From Streptomyces sp. RPT161 (GTDB lineage Bacteria; Actinomycetota; Actinomycetes; Streptomycetales; Streptomycetaceae): DNA of 64,000 bases. Positions 27,819 through 37,611 of the stretch are shown one piece after another; position 1 is the first letter of the stretch, and every line of letters starts with the position of its first letter. Under the pieces are notes generated by a model that saw nothing but the letters and a program-made list of their open reading frames with translations, was not told the origin of the DNA and did no database searches. The DNA lies in contig NZ_JAPZVN010000007.1 of the NCBI RefSeq assembly GCF_027533845.1, forward strand, positions 1-64,000. Direction: 5' to 3'. Position numbers and translations under genes: made by a program.

Positions 27819-28502
27819 GTGGAAACTCCGGTGATCGTCGCCATCGACGGCCCGTCCGGCACGGGTAAGTCGAGCACGTCCAAGGCGGTCGCGGCCAAGC
27901 TGGGCCTGAGCTACCTGGACACCGGCGCCCAGTACCGGGCGATGACGTGGTGGATGCTGAGCAACGGCATAGACGTCGACGACGCGGCCGAGGTGGCCAC
28001 CGCCGCCGACAAGCCCACCATCGTCTCCGGTACGGACCCGTCCGCCCCGACCATCACGGTCGACGGCACGGACGCCGCGGGCCCGATCCGCACCCAGGAG
28101 GTCACCGCGGCGGTCAGCGCGGTCAGTGCGGTGCCCGAGGTGCGCGCCCGACTCGTGGAGCTCCAGCGTTCGGCCGCCGCCGCGGCGCCGAACGGGATCG
28201 TGGTGGAGGGCCGGGACATCGGTACCACGGTGCTGCCCGACGCCACCGTGAAGATCTTCCTGACCGCCTCCGCCCAGGCGCGCGCGGCCCGGCGCAACGG
28301 CGAGCTGAACGGCAAGGAGGCGGCCGACCTCGCCGCCACCCAGGCCGCGCTGGTCAAGCGGGACGCGGCCGACTCCGGCCGTAAGACCTCGCCGCTGGCC
28401 AAGGCGGACGACGCGATCGAGGTCGACACCACGGACCTCACCCTCGACCAGGTCATCGAGTGCGTCGTCACCCTGATCGAGGAGAAGCGAGCGGCTCGGT
28501 GA
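27819..28502 (+). CDS. cmk: Cytidylate kinase
   Basis: The enzyme phosphorylates CMP and dCMP with ATP. The P-loop GPSGTGKSS is at residues 11-19. LDTGAQYRAMTWWML (substrate site), VVEGRDIGTTVLPDATVKIFLTAS and a lid rich in Arg (RRNGEL, KRDAADSGRK) complete the family set. The GTG at 27819 has GAGGAAGG 10 bases upstream and gives 227 residues. A GTG at 27795 is the alternative. The last codons overlap the next start as GTGA. Confidence 0.95.
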   Translation: METPVIVAIDGPSGTGKSSTSKAVAAKLGLSYLDTGAQYRAMTWWMLSNGIDVDDAAEVATAADKPTIVSGTDPSAPTITVDGTDAAGPIRTQEVTAAVSAVSAVPEVRARLVELQRSAAAAAPNGIVVEGRDIGTTVLPDATVKIFLTASAQARAARRNGELNGKEAADLAATQAALVKRDAADSGRKTSPLAKADDAIEVDTTDLTLDQVIECVVTLIEEKRAAR

Positions 28503-29158
28503 CGCGCACGCACGGCGCGACCCCCGGTCCACGCGGCGCGGCCGTCGGCCGCGGGATCGGCATCGGCCTGATGAACGGCGGCTGGCGGCCCCGGGTGCTC
28601 GGCGCCTGGCGGTTCCCGACCAGCGGTCCGGTCATCCTCGCGGGCAACCACGCCCACAACGTCGACGGCCCGATGCTGATCGGCACCGCGCCGCGGCCGG
28701 TGCACTTCCTGGTCAAGCAGGAGGCGTTCGTCGGCCCGCTGGGTCTGTTCCTGCGGGGCATCGGCCAGCTTCCGGTGGACCGCGGCCGCGCCGACCGGGC
28801 CGCGATCAGCGCGGCGCTCGGTGTCCTGGAGCGCGGTGGGGTTCTGGGGATCTTCCCCGAGGGCACCCGCGGCGCCGGCGACTTCGCCGAATTGCGGTCC
28901 GGGCTGGCCTACTTCGCGGTGCGCACCGGCGCGCCGGTGGTACCGGTGGCGGTGCTCGGCAGCGCACGCGCCGGACGGCTCATCCCGGCGCTGCCGCCGC
29001 TGCGCAGCCGGATCGACGTGGTCTTCGGTGACCCGTTCGATCCGACCGACGGAACCGGGCGCCGTACCCGCAGCGCGCTGGACACCGCCACCGCCCGCAT
29101 CCAGAAGCAGCTGACCGCCCATCTGGAATACGCCAGGCGCGCCACCGGGCGCGACTGA
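28499..29158 (+). CDS. PlsC-like 1-acylglycerol-3-phosphate acyltransferase
   Basis: The 219-residue acyltransferase has the catalytic HX4D motif in AGNHAHNVDGPML, the phosphate-binding FPEGTRG, and the PVVPVAVLGS strand. The family transfers an acyl group to lysophosphatidic acid at the membrane during phospholipid synthesis. The true acceptor is not known. The GTG at 28499 overlaps the cmk stop, so the two are translationally coupled. Der follows 43 bases later. This cmk-acyltransferase-der order is widespread. Confidence 0.9.
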   Translation: MTRTHGATPGPRGAAVGRGIGIGLMNGGWRPRVLGAWRFPTSGPVILAGNHAHNVDGPMLIGTAPRPVHFLVKQEAFVGPLGLFLRGIGQLPVDRGRADRAAISAALGVLERGGVLGIFPEGTRGAGDFAELRSGLAYFAVRTGAPVVPVAVLGSARAGRLIPALPPLRSRIDVVFGDPFDPTDGTGRRTRSALDTATARIQKQLTAHLEYARRATGRD

Positions 29159-29201
29159 GGAACCCCGAACACTTCGCTGACGGATGACGAGGAAAGACTT
29201 C

Positions 29202-30659
29202 ATGGACACCACAGACGAGTACGGCGAGCACGGCGCGCTCGGCGACGCCGAGTACGCCGAGTTCATGGAGCTGGCGGCGGAGGAGGGCTTCGACCTCGAA
29301 GAGGTGGCCGACGACCTGGCCGCGGCCGGACACGGCCCGCTGCCGGTGCTGGCCGTGGTCGGCCGTCCCAACGTGGGCAAGTCGACCCTGGTCAACCGGA
29401 TCATCGGGCGCCGAGAAGCGGTGGTCGAGGACCGCCCGGGCGTCACCCGGGACCGGGTCACCTACGAGGCCCACTGGAACGGCCGCCGCTTCAAGATCGT
29501 CGACACCGGTGGCTGGGAGCAGGACGTCCTCGGCATTGACGCCTCGGTCGCCGCGCAGGCCGAGTTCGCCATCGAGGCCGCCGACGCGGTGGTGTTCGTG
29601 GTCGACTCCACCGTGGGCGCCACCGACACCGACGAGGCGGTGGTCAAGCTGCTGCGCCGGGCGGGCAAGCCGGTCGTGCTGTGCGCCAACAAGGTCGACG
29701 GCCCTTCGGGTGAGGCGGACGCGGCCATGCTGTGGTCGCTCGGCCTCGGTGAGCCGTACCCGGTCTCCTCACTGCACGGCCGCGGCACCGGTGACCTGCT
29801 GGACGCGGTGCTGGAGGTGCTGCCACAGGCGCCCGCGCAGACCTTCGGCGAGGCGCTCGGGGGGCCGCGCCGGGTGGCGCTGATCGGTAGGCCGAACGTC
29901 GGCAAGTCCTCGCTGCTGAACAAGGTCGCGGGCGAGGAGCGGGTGGTCGTCAACGAACTCGCGGGCACCACCCGCGACCCGGTGGACGAGTTGATCCAAC
30001 TCGGCGGCAAGACCTGGAAGTTCGTGGACACCGCGGGTATCCGCCGTCGTGTCCACCTCACCGAGGGCGCCGACTACTACGCCTCGCTGCGCACCGCCGC
30101 GGCCCTGGAGAAGGCCGAGGTGGCGGTCATCCTGGTCGACGCCAGCGAGACGCTCTCCGTACAGGACACCAGGATCGTCTCGATGGCGGTCGACGCGGGC
30201 CGGGCCTGTGTGATCGCCTACAACAAGTGGGACCAGCTGGACGAGGAGCGCCGGTACTACCTGGAGCGGGAGATCGAGCAGGACCTGGTGCAGGTCCAGT
30301 GGGCGCCCCGGGTGAACGTTTCAGCGCTCACCGGGCGCCATATGGAAAAGCTCGTTCCGGCGATCGAGACCGCGCTCGCGGGCTGGGAGACCCGGATTCC
30401 CACCGGCCGTCTCAACGCCTTCCTGGGCGAGCTGGTCGCCGCGCATCCGCACCCGATCCGCGGCGGCAAGCAGCCGCGCATCCTGTTCGGCACGCAGGCC
30501 GGGACCAAGCCGCCGCGGTTCGTACTGTTCGCCTCCGGCTTCCTGGAGGCGGGCTACCGCCGCTTCATCGAGCGCCGGTTGCGCGAGGAGTTCGGCTTCG
30601 AGGGCACCCCGATCCAGATCTCGGTGCGGGTGCGCGAGAAGCGCGGGCGCAAGAAGTAG
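29202..30659 (+). CDS. der: Ribosome-assembly GTPase Der
   Basis: Der (EngA) is a double-GTPase needed for 50S ribosome maturation. Two G domains are visible. The first has GRPNVGKST (about 58-66), [18 protein letters not shown] and NKVD. The second has [32 protein letters not shown] and NKWD. A C-terminal KH-like domain begins near 395 ([19 protein letters not shown]). The ATG at 29202 has GAGGAAAG about 8 bases upstream. The ATG at 29184 lacks a site. 485 residues with an acidic N-terminal extension is typical for streptomycetes. Confidence 0.96.
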   Translation: MDTTDEYGEHGALGDAEYAEFMELAAEEGFDLEEVADDLAAAGHGPLPVLAVVGRPNVGKSTLVNRIIGRREAVVEDRPGVTRDRVTYEAHWNGRRFKIVDTGGWEQDVLGIDASVAAQAEFAIEAADAVVFVVDSTVGATDTDEAVVKLLRRAGKPVVLCANKVDGPSGEADAAMLWSLGLGEPYPVSSLHGRGTGDLLDAVLEVLPQAPAQTFGEALGGPRRVALIGRPNVGKSSLLNKVAGEERVVVNELAGTTRDPVDELIQLGGKTWKFVDTAGIRRRVHLTEGADYYASLRTAAALEKAEVAVILVDASETLSVQDTRIVSMAVDAGRACVIAYNKWDQLDEERRYYLEREIEQDLVQVQWAPRVNVSALTGRHMEKLVPAIETALAGWETRIPTGRLNAFLGELVAAHPHPIRGGKQPRILFGTQAGTKPPRFVLFASGFLEAGYRRFIERRLREEFGFEGTPIQISVRVREKRGRKK

Positions 30660-30670
30660 CCGCCCCCCGC

Positions 30671-30702
30671 GATGCGCGGGCGCCGTTCAGCGCCCGCGCA
30701 TC
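30671..30702. terminator. Bidirectional terminator after der
   Basis: A perfect 13-bp stem, GATGCGCGGGCGC and its complement, has a 6-base loop. It overlaps the stop codon of the converging small gene. Confidence 0.8.
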
Positions 30703-31019
30703 CGGTTGTCGTACGGGGCGATGGCCCCGGACGGATTGGACTGCCCCGGAGGCAGCGCGGCGGGCAGTTGACCGCGGTAGCGGCCGTAGGACTGGGTGAT
30801 GGCCCGCTGTTCGTGCTGCGGCCAGGGGCGACCGTCGTCGAACTGGAGTTCCTCCTCGCCGGTGCGGTCGCCTGGCAGCGCCCGGAACATCCGTCGGTAC
30901 TCGGAGTACAGCGCGTCGTAGATCGGGGTGGCCGAGCCCGCGAGCGAGTCGTGCGGCGAGCGCATCGGCGGGATGTGGCTCTGGTACGGGACTCGGGAGA
31001 AGGTGTCATAGGTGTGCAC
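30687..31019 (-). CDS. Small conserved-type hypothetical protein
   Basis: A hydrophilic protein of about 110 residues, YDTFSRVPYQSHIPPMRSPHD at the start, then ALYSEYRRMFRALPGDRTGEEEL and ITQSYGRYRGQLPAALPPG. No signal peptide, membrane segment or known domain. The start is uncertain: GTG at 31019 has only a weak site, and the open frame extends to 31118. I recall a similar small protein next to der in streptomycetes but do not know a function. Confidence 0.6.
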   Translation of the reverse strand: MHTYDTFSRVPYQSHIPPMRSPHDSLAGSATPIYDALYSEYRRMFRALPGDRTGEEELQFDDGRPWPQHEQRAITQSYGRYRGQLPAALPPGQSNPSGAIAPYDNRMRGR

Positions 31020-31120
31020 GTATGTACCAACGATTCCCGTACGTCCGAGATGCGGGCCGTACGGGGCGAAATGACCCTTCCCTAGGCAAAAGTCGTATGA
31101 CGAGGGCCAATCGGGCACGA

Positions 31121-31161
31121 CGAAGGCCGGAGTACCCCCGAACGGGGTACTCCGGCCTTCG
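31121..31161. terminator. Strong hairpin terminator
   Basis: An 18-bp perfect stem, CGAAGGCCGGAGTACCCC with its complement and a 5-base loop, lies just after the hypothetical gene at 31177-31980. Confidence 0.8.
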
Positions 31162-31176
31162 TGGCGATCGGCTGGC

Positions 31177-31980
31177 TCAGGTACCGGCGAGCGGCATCGT
31201 GCCGCCGACCAGCCGACCGGTGCTCGCCGCCCGGTCCAGCGCGTCGCGCAACAGGTCCTCGCGCGGCTGGCGGCCGATGGTGCCGGCCGGCGCGGCGTAG
31301 ACGAACACCTTGTTGCTGCGGTTGGCCGCGCTGCGCCAGCCCTCGCTGACCGGCAGCGGCTGGTGCGCCTGCCACCAGGCGGAGGCGTTGGCGGCGTTGG
31401 GGCTGCCCTGGAGGACGGCGTGCAGCTTGCCCATCGCCATCAGCACGGACCAGCCGGCCAGCTCGGGCGGCGGGATCTCCAGGTTGCCGACCGGGTGGAA
31501 GCCCGCCTCGCCGAGCAGGACCAGGAACTCGTCGTGGGACGAGTTGCCCGGGCGGGCCACCGGGCTGGTGGGCTCGACCACCAGCGCCGGGTGCAGGTTG
31601 TCCTGGCAGAGCACCAGACCGCAGGTGATGCCCAGGACGGCCTGCTCCTCAGGGGTCGGCTGGACTGAGGCGGGCGGCTGCTGCGGCGGCTCGGTGGCGG
31701 TGGTCTCGCCGGTGATGCTGCGCACGGCGACCTGTAGCTGCTCCTCGGAGACCGGTACGACCTGCGACGGGATGCATCTGGCGTGCGCGAAGGCGAGCAC
31801 CGCGGTCTCCTCGCCGACGAACAGCACCGTGCTGGTGCGTTCATGGTCGGTGTTGCCGGGGGTGCGGCAGGAGGTGCAGTCGTACGGGCCAGGTGCGTTC
31901 TCGCCTGACGCCAGGCGGGCGGCCTCCTCGTCGCCGATCTCGGCGCGTACATCGTCGCTGACATCGAGCATGGGCGGCAC
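31177..31980 (-). CDS. Conserved-type hypothetical protein
   Basis: This 267-residue soluble protein has no domain I can name. The first part has a CTSC pair and a later HARC (residues about 40-80, DCTSCRTPGNTDHERTSTVLF and AFAHARCIPSQ). These could bind a metal. A Pro/Gln/Thr linker (PPQQPPASVQP) and a second compact half (GFHPVGNLEIPPPELAGWSVLMAMG, WQAHQPLPVSEGWR, VFVYAAPAGTIGR) follow. The GTG at 31980 has GGAG 7 bases upstream; the ATG at 31971 is three codons later. It diverges from the Rpf gene across about 510 bases. Confidence 0.7.
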   Translation of the reverse strand: MPPMLDVSDDVRAEIGDEEAARLASGENAPGPYDCTSCRTPGNTDHERTSTVLFVGEETAVLAFAHARCIPSQVVPVSEEQLQVAVRSITGETTATEPPQQPPASVQPTPEEQAVLGITCGLVLCQDNLHPALVVEPTSPVARPGNSSHDEFLVLLGEAGFHPVGNLEIPPPELAGWSVLMAMGKLHAVLQGSPNAANASAWWQAHQPLPVSEGWRSAANRSNKVFVYAAPAGTIGRQPREDLLRDALDRAASTGRLVGGTMPLAGT

Positions 31981-32247
31981 GGGGTGACTCCTCGGGGGTG
32001 CGTTCGGCGCGAGCCCGGAGTTTCCCGGCTCGCAGTGACAACGGGCCATCTGTGGCAGGGGTCACGCGCGGACTGGGGCGGGTTCAACTAGTCGTATGCG
32101 TAGGGTGATCGGCCTCCCGGAATCCCTTACTCCGTGTAGATCTTGTGACGTTGTACACGCTTGTGAACGCGTGAAGAACCTCACAGGAAGGTTGCGTTCC
32201 GCTGCGCGGTATCGGGATGAAACGCCATCAAAGCGGCGCGAAACAGC

Positions 32248-32270
32248 GGCTGTTACCTCTGGTAACAGCC
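32248..32270. promoter_or_regulatory. Inverted repeat (MtrA-type GTTAC-n5-GTAAC)
   Basis: GGCTGTTACC and GGTAACAGCC flank TCT, 28 bases before the -35 of the Rpf promoter. GTTAC-n5-GTAAC resembles recognition sites proposed for the regulator MtrA, which controls rpf genes in mycobacteria. The assignment is inference. Confidence 0.45.
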
Positions 32271-32297
32271 AACTGGCCTGGGCAGAACGGGCATTGG

Positions 32298-32327
32298 TTG
32301 ATATCAGCGGCTTGTGCTCCCTAGATT
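32298..32327 (+). promoter_or_regulatory. Likely promoter of the Rpf gene
   Basis: TTGATA and TAGATT are separated by 18 bases, implying a leader of about 155 bases before the ATG at 32492. Confidence 0.55.
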
Positions 32328-32377
32328 CGGCGGCCGTGTGCACAGAGCACCGCCCGGGCAGTCCGCACGGAGGATGA

Positions 32378-33184
<807 letters not shown>

Positions 33185-33210
33185 TCCGTCCGGCTGGAAT
33201 CGCCACATCC

Positions 33211-33251
33211 GCTCGCCGTCGCGGGGGTACGAACCCACCGCGACGGCGAGC
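33211..33251 (+). terminator. Terminator of the Rpf gene
   Basis: GCTCGCCGTCGCGG pairs perfectly with CCGCGACGGCGAGC, 27 bases after the stop. Confidence 0.8.
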
Positions 33252-33477
33252 GACTTGTCTGCCGGGGTCCTGCGGCGCCGTACCGCCCCGGGGGCGGGTC
33301 AGCGCTCAACTCCCGTAGCGCCGACCGGTCGTCGGCGAACCGTCCCTTGGCGCGATCCGTACCAGCTCATGGCCGAGGCGGCGGACCGGGGGTAGCGTGC
33401 GGTCGACCCAGGAACGTCGCTCCATCCAGGAACGTCCGGGCCGCCCCGCGCGCCCGAACCCCCAAGGAGGCAGCCGT

Positions 33478-35001
33478 ATGACGGTCTATCAGGCACCTGG
33501 CACACCCGGCAGCGCCGTCACCTTCCGCTCCCGGTACGAGAACTGGATCGGCGGCGAGTGGACCGCCCCCGCCGCCGGCCAGTACTTCGAGAACCCGACC
33601 CCGGTCACCGGACAGACGTTCACCGAGGTCGCCCGCTCCACCGCCGCCGACATCGAACTCGCCCTGGACGCCGCCCACTCGGCGGCGCCCGCCTGGGCCC
33701 GTACCGCACCGGCGGAGCGGGCCGCGGTGCTCGGGAGGATCGCCGACCGGATCGAGCAGAACCTGACCCAGCTCGCGGTCGCCGAGGTGTGGGACAACGG
33801 CAAGCCGATCCGGGAGGCGCTCGCCGCCGATCTTCCGCTGGCCGCGGACCACTTCCGGTACTTCGCCAGCGCCATCCGGGCGCAGGAGGGCTCGATCGCG
33901 CAGCTGGACGACGACACCGTGGCCTACCACTTCCACGAACCGCTGGGCGTGGTCGGCCAGATCATCCCGTGGAACTTCCCGATCCTGATGGCTGCCTGGA
34001 AGCTGGCGCCCGCGCTCGCGGCGGGCAACGCGGTGGTGCTCAAGCCCGCGGAGCAGACCCCGGCCTCGGTGCTGGTGCTGATCGAGCTGATCCAGGACCT
34101 GCTGCCGCCTGGCGTGGTCAACGTCGTCAACGGCTTCGGCGTCGAGGCGGGCAAGCCGCTGGCCGCCAACTCCCGGGTGGCCAAGGTGGCTTTCACCGGG
34201 GAGACCACCACCGGCCGCCTGATCATGCAGTACGCGAGCCAGAACATCATCCCGGTCACCCTGGAGCTGGGCGGCAAGAGCCCCAACATCTTCTTCGCGG
34301 ACGTGGCGCGCGAGCCGGACGAGTTCTACGACAAGGCGCTGGAGGGCTTCACCATGTTCGCCCTCAACCAGGGCGAGGTGTGCACCTGCCCGTCCCGGGC
34401 GCTGATCCAGGAGGCGTTCTACGACAGCTTCCTCAGCGACTGCCTGGAGCGGACCCGCTCCATCCGGCAGGGCAACCCGCTGGACACCGACACTATGGTG
34501 GGCGCCCAGGCCAGCAACGACCAGCTGGAGAAGATCCTCTCCTACGTCGACATCGGCGCCGCCGAGGGCGCCAAGCTGCTCGTCGGTGGCGAACGCGTCG
34601 ACCTCGGCGGTGAGCTCTCCGGCGGCTACTACATGGCGCCGACGATCTTCGAGGGCCAGAACAGCATGCGGATCTTCCAGGAGGAGATCTTCGGCCCGGT
34701 CGTCGCGGTCACCCCCTTCGAGGGCTTCGACGAGGCGATCTCGCTCGCCAACGACACGCTGTACGGACTGGGCGCGGGCGTGTGGACCAGGGACGGCAAC
34801 ACCGCGTACCGGGCGGGTCGCGCCATCCAGGCCGGCCGGGTGTGGACCAACTGCTACCACGCCTACCCCGCGCACGCGGCCTTCGGCGGCTACAAGAACT
34901 CCGGCATCGGCCGGGAGGGCCACAAGATGATGCTGGACCACTACCAGCAGACCAAGAACCTGCTGGTGAGCTACGCCCCGCAGGGGCTCGGGCTGTTCTG
35001 A
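33478..35001 (+). CDS. NAD-dependent aldehyde dehydrogenase (ExaC/AldB type)
   Basis: It oxidises aldehydes such as acetaldehyde to acids. The 507-residue chain has [37 protein letters not shown], general base Glu263 in [12 protein letters not shown] and nucleophile Cys302 in [11 protein letters not shown], then [10 protein letters not shown]. The second Cys at 304 is typical of this subgroup. AAGGAGG lies 7 bases before the ATG at 33478. Its last base is shared with the start of a DUF779 gene, the usual companion of this subgroup. It is not part of a larger alcohol-oxidation cluster here. Confidence 0.94.
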   Translation: MTVYQAPGTPGSAVTFRSRYENWIGGEWTAPAAGQYFENPTPVTGQTFTEVARSTAADIELALDAAHSAAPAWARTAPAERAAVLGRIADRIEQNLTQLAVAEVWDNGKPIREALAADLPLAADHFRYFASAIRAQEGSIAQLDDDTVAYHFHEPLGVVGQIIPWNFPILMAAWKLAPALAAGNAVVLKPAEQTPASVLVLIELIQDLLPPGVVNVVNGFGVEAGKPLAANSRVAKVAFTGETTTGRLIMQYASQNIIPVTLELGGKSPNIFFADVAREPDEFYDKALEGFTMFALNQGEVCTCPSRALIQEAFYDSFLSDCLERTRSIRQGNPLDTDTMVGAQASNDQLEKILSYVDIGAAEGAKLLVGGERVDLGGELSGGYYMAPTIFEGQNSMRIFQEEIFGPVVAVTPFEGFDEAISLANDTLYGLGAGVWTRDGNTAYRAGRAIQAGRVWTNCYHAYPAHAAFGGYKNSGIGREGHKMMLDHYQQTKNLLVSYAPQGLGLF

Positions 35002-35411
35002 TGGGCACGGCCAAGGCGTGCCGGGTCGGGTGCACCGAGGAGGCGGCGCGGCTGCTGCGCCGCCTCGCGGAGTCGCACGGCCCGTTGATGTTCCACCAGT
35101 CGGGCGGCTGCTGCGACGGCAGTTCGCCGATGTGCTACCCGGCGGGGGAGTTCCTCGTCGGGGAGGCCGATGTGCACCTGGGGGACCTCGATGTGCCCGG
35201 CACGGTCCCGGTGCCGGTCTGGATGGCGCGGGACCAGTTCGCGTACTGGAGCCACACGCATCTGACGATCGACGTGGTGCCGGGGCGCGGCAGCGGGTTC
35301 TCGTTGGAGGCGCCCACCGGCCACCGCTTCCTGATCCGGTCGCGGCTGCTGACCGATGAGGAGCTTGCCGCGCTGGGCGGGCGGCCTGCCCAGGGCCGGT
35401 CCGCGTTGTGA
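35001..35411 (+). CDS. DUF779 family protein
   Basis: The 136-residue protein has the family core RLLRRLAESHGPLMFHQSGGCCDGSSPMCYP, with three conserved Cys that could bind a metal. LGDLDVPGTVPVPVWMARDQFAYWSHTHL and a C-terminal VPGRGSGFSLEAPTGHRFLIRSRL follow. The ATG overlaps the aldehyde dehydrogenase stop (TGATG), so the two are coupled. DUF779 proteins occur beside acetaldehyde-type dehydrogenases; the role is unproven. Confidence 0.9.
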   Translation: MGTAKACRVGCTEEAARLLRRLAESHGPLMFHQSGGCCDGSSPMCYPAGEFLVGEADVHLGDLDVPGTVPVPVWMARDQFAYWSHTHLTIDVVPGRGSGFSLEAPTGHRFLIRSRLLTDEELAALGGRPAQGRSAL

Positions 35412-35719
35412 ACACGTGAACAGCGAGGGGGCGGTGTGGAGGAATAGTGGGTTCCGTTCCAGCCATTCCGCTTGGTGTTGGCGATTAACTCCGCATGCCC
35501 TTCTGAAATTGCGTGGCAGGTGCTGGCAACAGCCTTCCGGATAAACCGGCTGGCCGGTGCACGGATGATTTCTGGCGGGCGTGGCGGTGTTTTTCGCGGA
35601 GGGCGCGGCGGCGCTGAGTGAGGGGCGCCGGGGCGGCAAACACCGCGACGCGCACTGTGACAGAAGCGTGACGATGCCACCGGTCCGCCCCTCGGCGGCG
35701 CCAGCCGAGGGGCCGTACG
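35412..35719. other. Intergenic region with hairpin
   Basis: About 310 bases with no gene, partly AT-richer (35440-35560). The main structure is the hairpin at 35687-35713. No clear promoter consensus is found. Confidence 0.5.
35687..35713 (+). promoter_or_regulatory. Hairpin covering the ribosome site of the I78 gene
   Basis: GCCCCTCGGC pairs with GCCGAGGGGC (10 bp, 7-base loop). The GAGGGG in the right arm is the only plausible Shine-Dalgarno for the GTG at 35720. It could be a terminator for the preceding operon or a translational block. Confidence 0.45.
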
Positions 35720-35944
35720 GTGGCGGACATGGCACCCTCACCGACCCCCGGTCCGGTCCCCGAGGACGACCTCGGTCAGTACGTCGGCATGCCCGCGCAG
35801 GAGGCCGAGCGCACCGCCGCCCGGCACGGCTGGACGACGGTACGGGCGTTGCCACCGGACGCGGTGATCACCCTGGAGTACCTCGCCGGGCGGCTGAACC
35901 TCACGGTCCAGGACGGCGTGGTGACCCGCTGCTGGGCGGGCTGA
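35720..35944 (+). CDS. Peptidase inhibitor I78-like small protein
   Basis: A 74-residue protein with the I78 pattern: DDLGQYVGMPAQEAERTAARHGWTTVRALP, then DAVITLEYLAGRLNLTVQDG and a C-terminal VTRCWAG. Potato-inhibitor-I-like I78 proteins inhibit serine peptidases; there is no signal peptide here, so it would act inside the cell. The GTG at 35720 is 6 bases after GAGGGG. The ATG at 35729 (MAPSPTP) is the alternative start. A bidirectional terminator follows. Confidence 0.75.
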   Translation: MADMAPSPTPGPVPEDDLGQYVGMPAQEAERTAARHGWTTVRALPPDAVITLEYLAGRLNLTVQDGVVTRCWAG

Positions 35945-35957
35945 GCCCGAACACGCC

Positions 35958-36002
35958 GACGGCCCGCGGGGGAGTTGTGCGTACCGCTCCCCGCGGGCCG
36001 TC
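35958..36002. terminator. Bidirectional terminator
   Basis: GACGGCCCGCGGGG(G)AG pairs with CTCCCCGCGGGCCGTC between the converging I78 and PAP2 genes. Confidence 0.8.
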
Positions 36003-36029
36003 GACCTCTCGTGTGCTGCGTCCTTCGGC

Positions 36030-36992
36030 TCAGCCCTGGTTGCCCCGGCCGCGATGGGTGGCCGGGTGGGCCGCCCGCTCGACGTGCGGTGGGCGGCGGT
36101 TGCCGGGCGCGGGGACCGTCGCCCGGTCATGGCGCGCGATGTGGCCGCGCATGCCGTGGTGCGCCGCCCTGGAGGCCGTGGCGGTCGCGGTGGCGGTGGC
36201 GGCGGTGGGGCGGGCGGGGGCGCCCGCGCCGACCGGCTGGAGCAGCGGGGCGTCGTCCGCGGCGTCGCGCGGCGGGATGACGCCGGAGCGGGCGGCGATC
36301 GGCGAGACCGTGACCGGCGTCGGCAGCCAACGGGACCGCAACTGCGTCCACTTCACCAGCAGCCACTGCTCGGCGCGGCTGATCAGCGGCTCGAACCAGG
36401 GCAGCGCAAGCAGCACCAGCAGCCCCGCGCACCAGCCGCTGAGCACATCGCTGACCCAGTGCGTACCGAGGTAGATCGTGGTCATGCCCACGCCCAGCGA
36501 GAGCATCGCGCTGACCACCGACAGCACCCGCCTGGCCCGCGGCGTGGTGGCCAGATAGGCAAGGATCCCCCAGGTCACCACCGCGTTCGCGGTGTGCCCT
36601 GAGGGAAATATGTCGCCGGCCTTGAACAGTTCGGCGGAGCCGATCGTGGTGGCGTAGTGCGGGCCGAGCCTGCCCAGGCCGTACTTGACCGCGCCCACCG
36701 TGATGTTGAGAAGCAGCAGCGCGGTGCCGAGTACCAGCAGCGGGCGCAGGGAGCGCTGCTTCCAGGTGCGCCAGCCCAGCCACGCCGCGACCATCACGGC
36801 TGTCGGGCCGCGCTGCCCGAGGACCACGAAGTAGTCCAGGAACGCGTGGAATTGGGGCCACTGCTTGTACGGCCGGAACAGCATGACCTGCCAGTCCAGC
36901 CGCACCAGCCGGGACGTGCCGAGCACGGCCGCGACTATGGCCGCGTAGGCCACCGTGGTGGTGCCGAACAGCACCCGGCGTGTCCGGCTCAT
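36030..36992 (-). CDS. PAP2-family membrane phosphatase
   Basis: A 320-residue integral membrane lipid-phosphatase-type protein. The first segment follows MSRTRRVLFGTTTVAYAAIV. The three phosphatase motifs are KYGLGRLGP (about 105), FPSGHTANAV (about 132) and YLGTHWVSDVLSGW (about 175). They face outward and dephosphorylate lipid or prenyl phosphates in this family. The last 90 residues are a basic, Pro/Ala-rich cytoplasmic tail (ATATATATASRAAHHGMRGH). The ATG at 36992 has GAGG 8 bases upstream. Substrate unknown. Confidence 0.88.
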   Translation of the reverse strand: MSRTRRVLFGTTTVAYAAIVAAVLGTSRLVRLDWQVMLFRPYKQWPQFHAFLDYFVVLGQRGPTAVMVAAWLGWRTWKQRSLRPLLVLGTALLLLNITVGAVKYGLGRLGPHYATTIGSAELFKAGDIFPSGHTANAVVTWGILAYLATTPRARRVLSVVSAMLSLGVGMTTIYLGTHWVSDVLSGWCAGLLVLLALPWFEPLISRAEQWLLVKWTQLRSRWLPTPVTVSPIAARSGVIPPRDAADDAPLLQPVGAGAPARPTAATATATATASRAAHHGMRGHIARHDRATVPAPGNRRPPHVERAAHPATHRGRGNQG

Positions 36993-37611
36993 CCCTGGGA
37001 CCTCGTGGTCGCCCGGCCGCGGCGGCTCTAGCCGTGGCGCCGGGGCGGCGAGGATTCGGTCAGTACGCACACAATCGACGTTACAGCGTGTGACGGCTGT
37101 GTTTGGCCGAACGGGCCTTTTTGTGATGACGATGTGATGTGGCAACAGTCACGGATGTCGGGCAGCTCACATTTTCCACTTCTTCTGGACGTGGTTGAGC
37201 GGTGCCGTTGCGGTGGTGTTCCGAATTTCAGTCCGCTGTTTTCCGCGCAATCCCCGGAATGGGGACGGGTGATTTTCCGGAGCCAGGTTAAATCTGATGC
37301 GCCGTCAGGTTTGGGCGCTGGTCGCGTTCCGTTTCAAGATCCTTAACCTGGGAAGGCCAACACCGGGTCAACGTGCGGGGGCGGCGGGGTGACTCCTGAG
37401 TGTGACCAAGGCCACCCGCCGCGCACCCCCACCGCTGGCCGGAAGCCGATGGTCGCGCCGGGAAGGCGTCCTGCGCCGGAAGCCGGGCCCTCCCACTCGC
37501 GTACCCTGGCGGCTCACCCGCCCCATTTCGCCGGGTGCCGCGGCCAACCGGGCGCGGGCGCCGGGCGGCGTCGCACGCGGGGCGCGAGCGCACACCAGTG
37601 GAGGTGCATGG
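36993..37611. other. Divergent intergenic region, PAP2 and MFS genes
   Basis: About 620 bases, with an AT-rich stretch from 37070 to 37360 and the widely spaced CCAGGTTAA/TTAACCTGG inverted repeat. An unused reading frame runs upstream of the MFS start. No gene with coding character is seen. Confidence 0.5.
37283..37351. repeat. Widely spaced 9-bp inverted repeat
   Basis: CCAGGTTAA (37283-37291) and TTAACCTGG (37343-37351) are exact complements 51 bases apart, upstream of the MFS gene. They could be paired operator halves or a long-looped stem. Confidence 0.5.
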
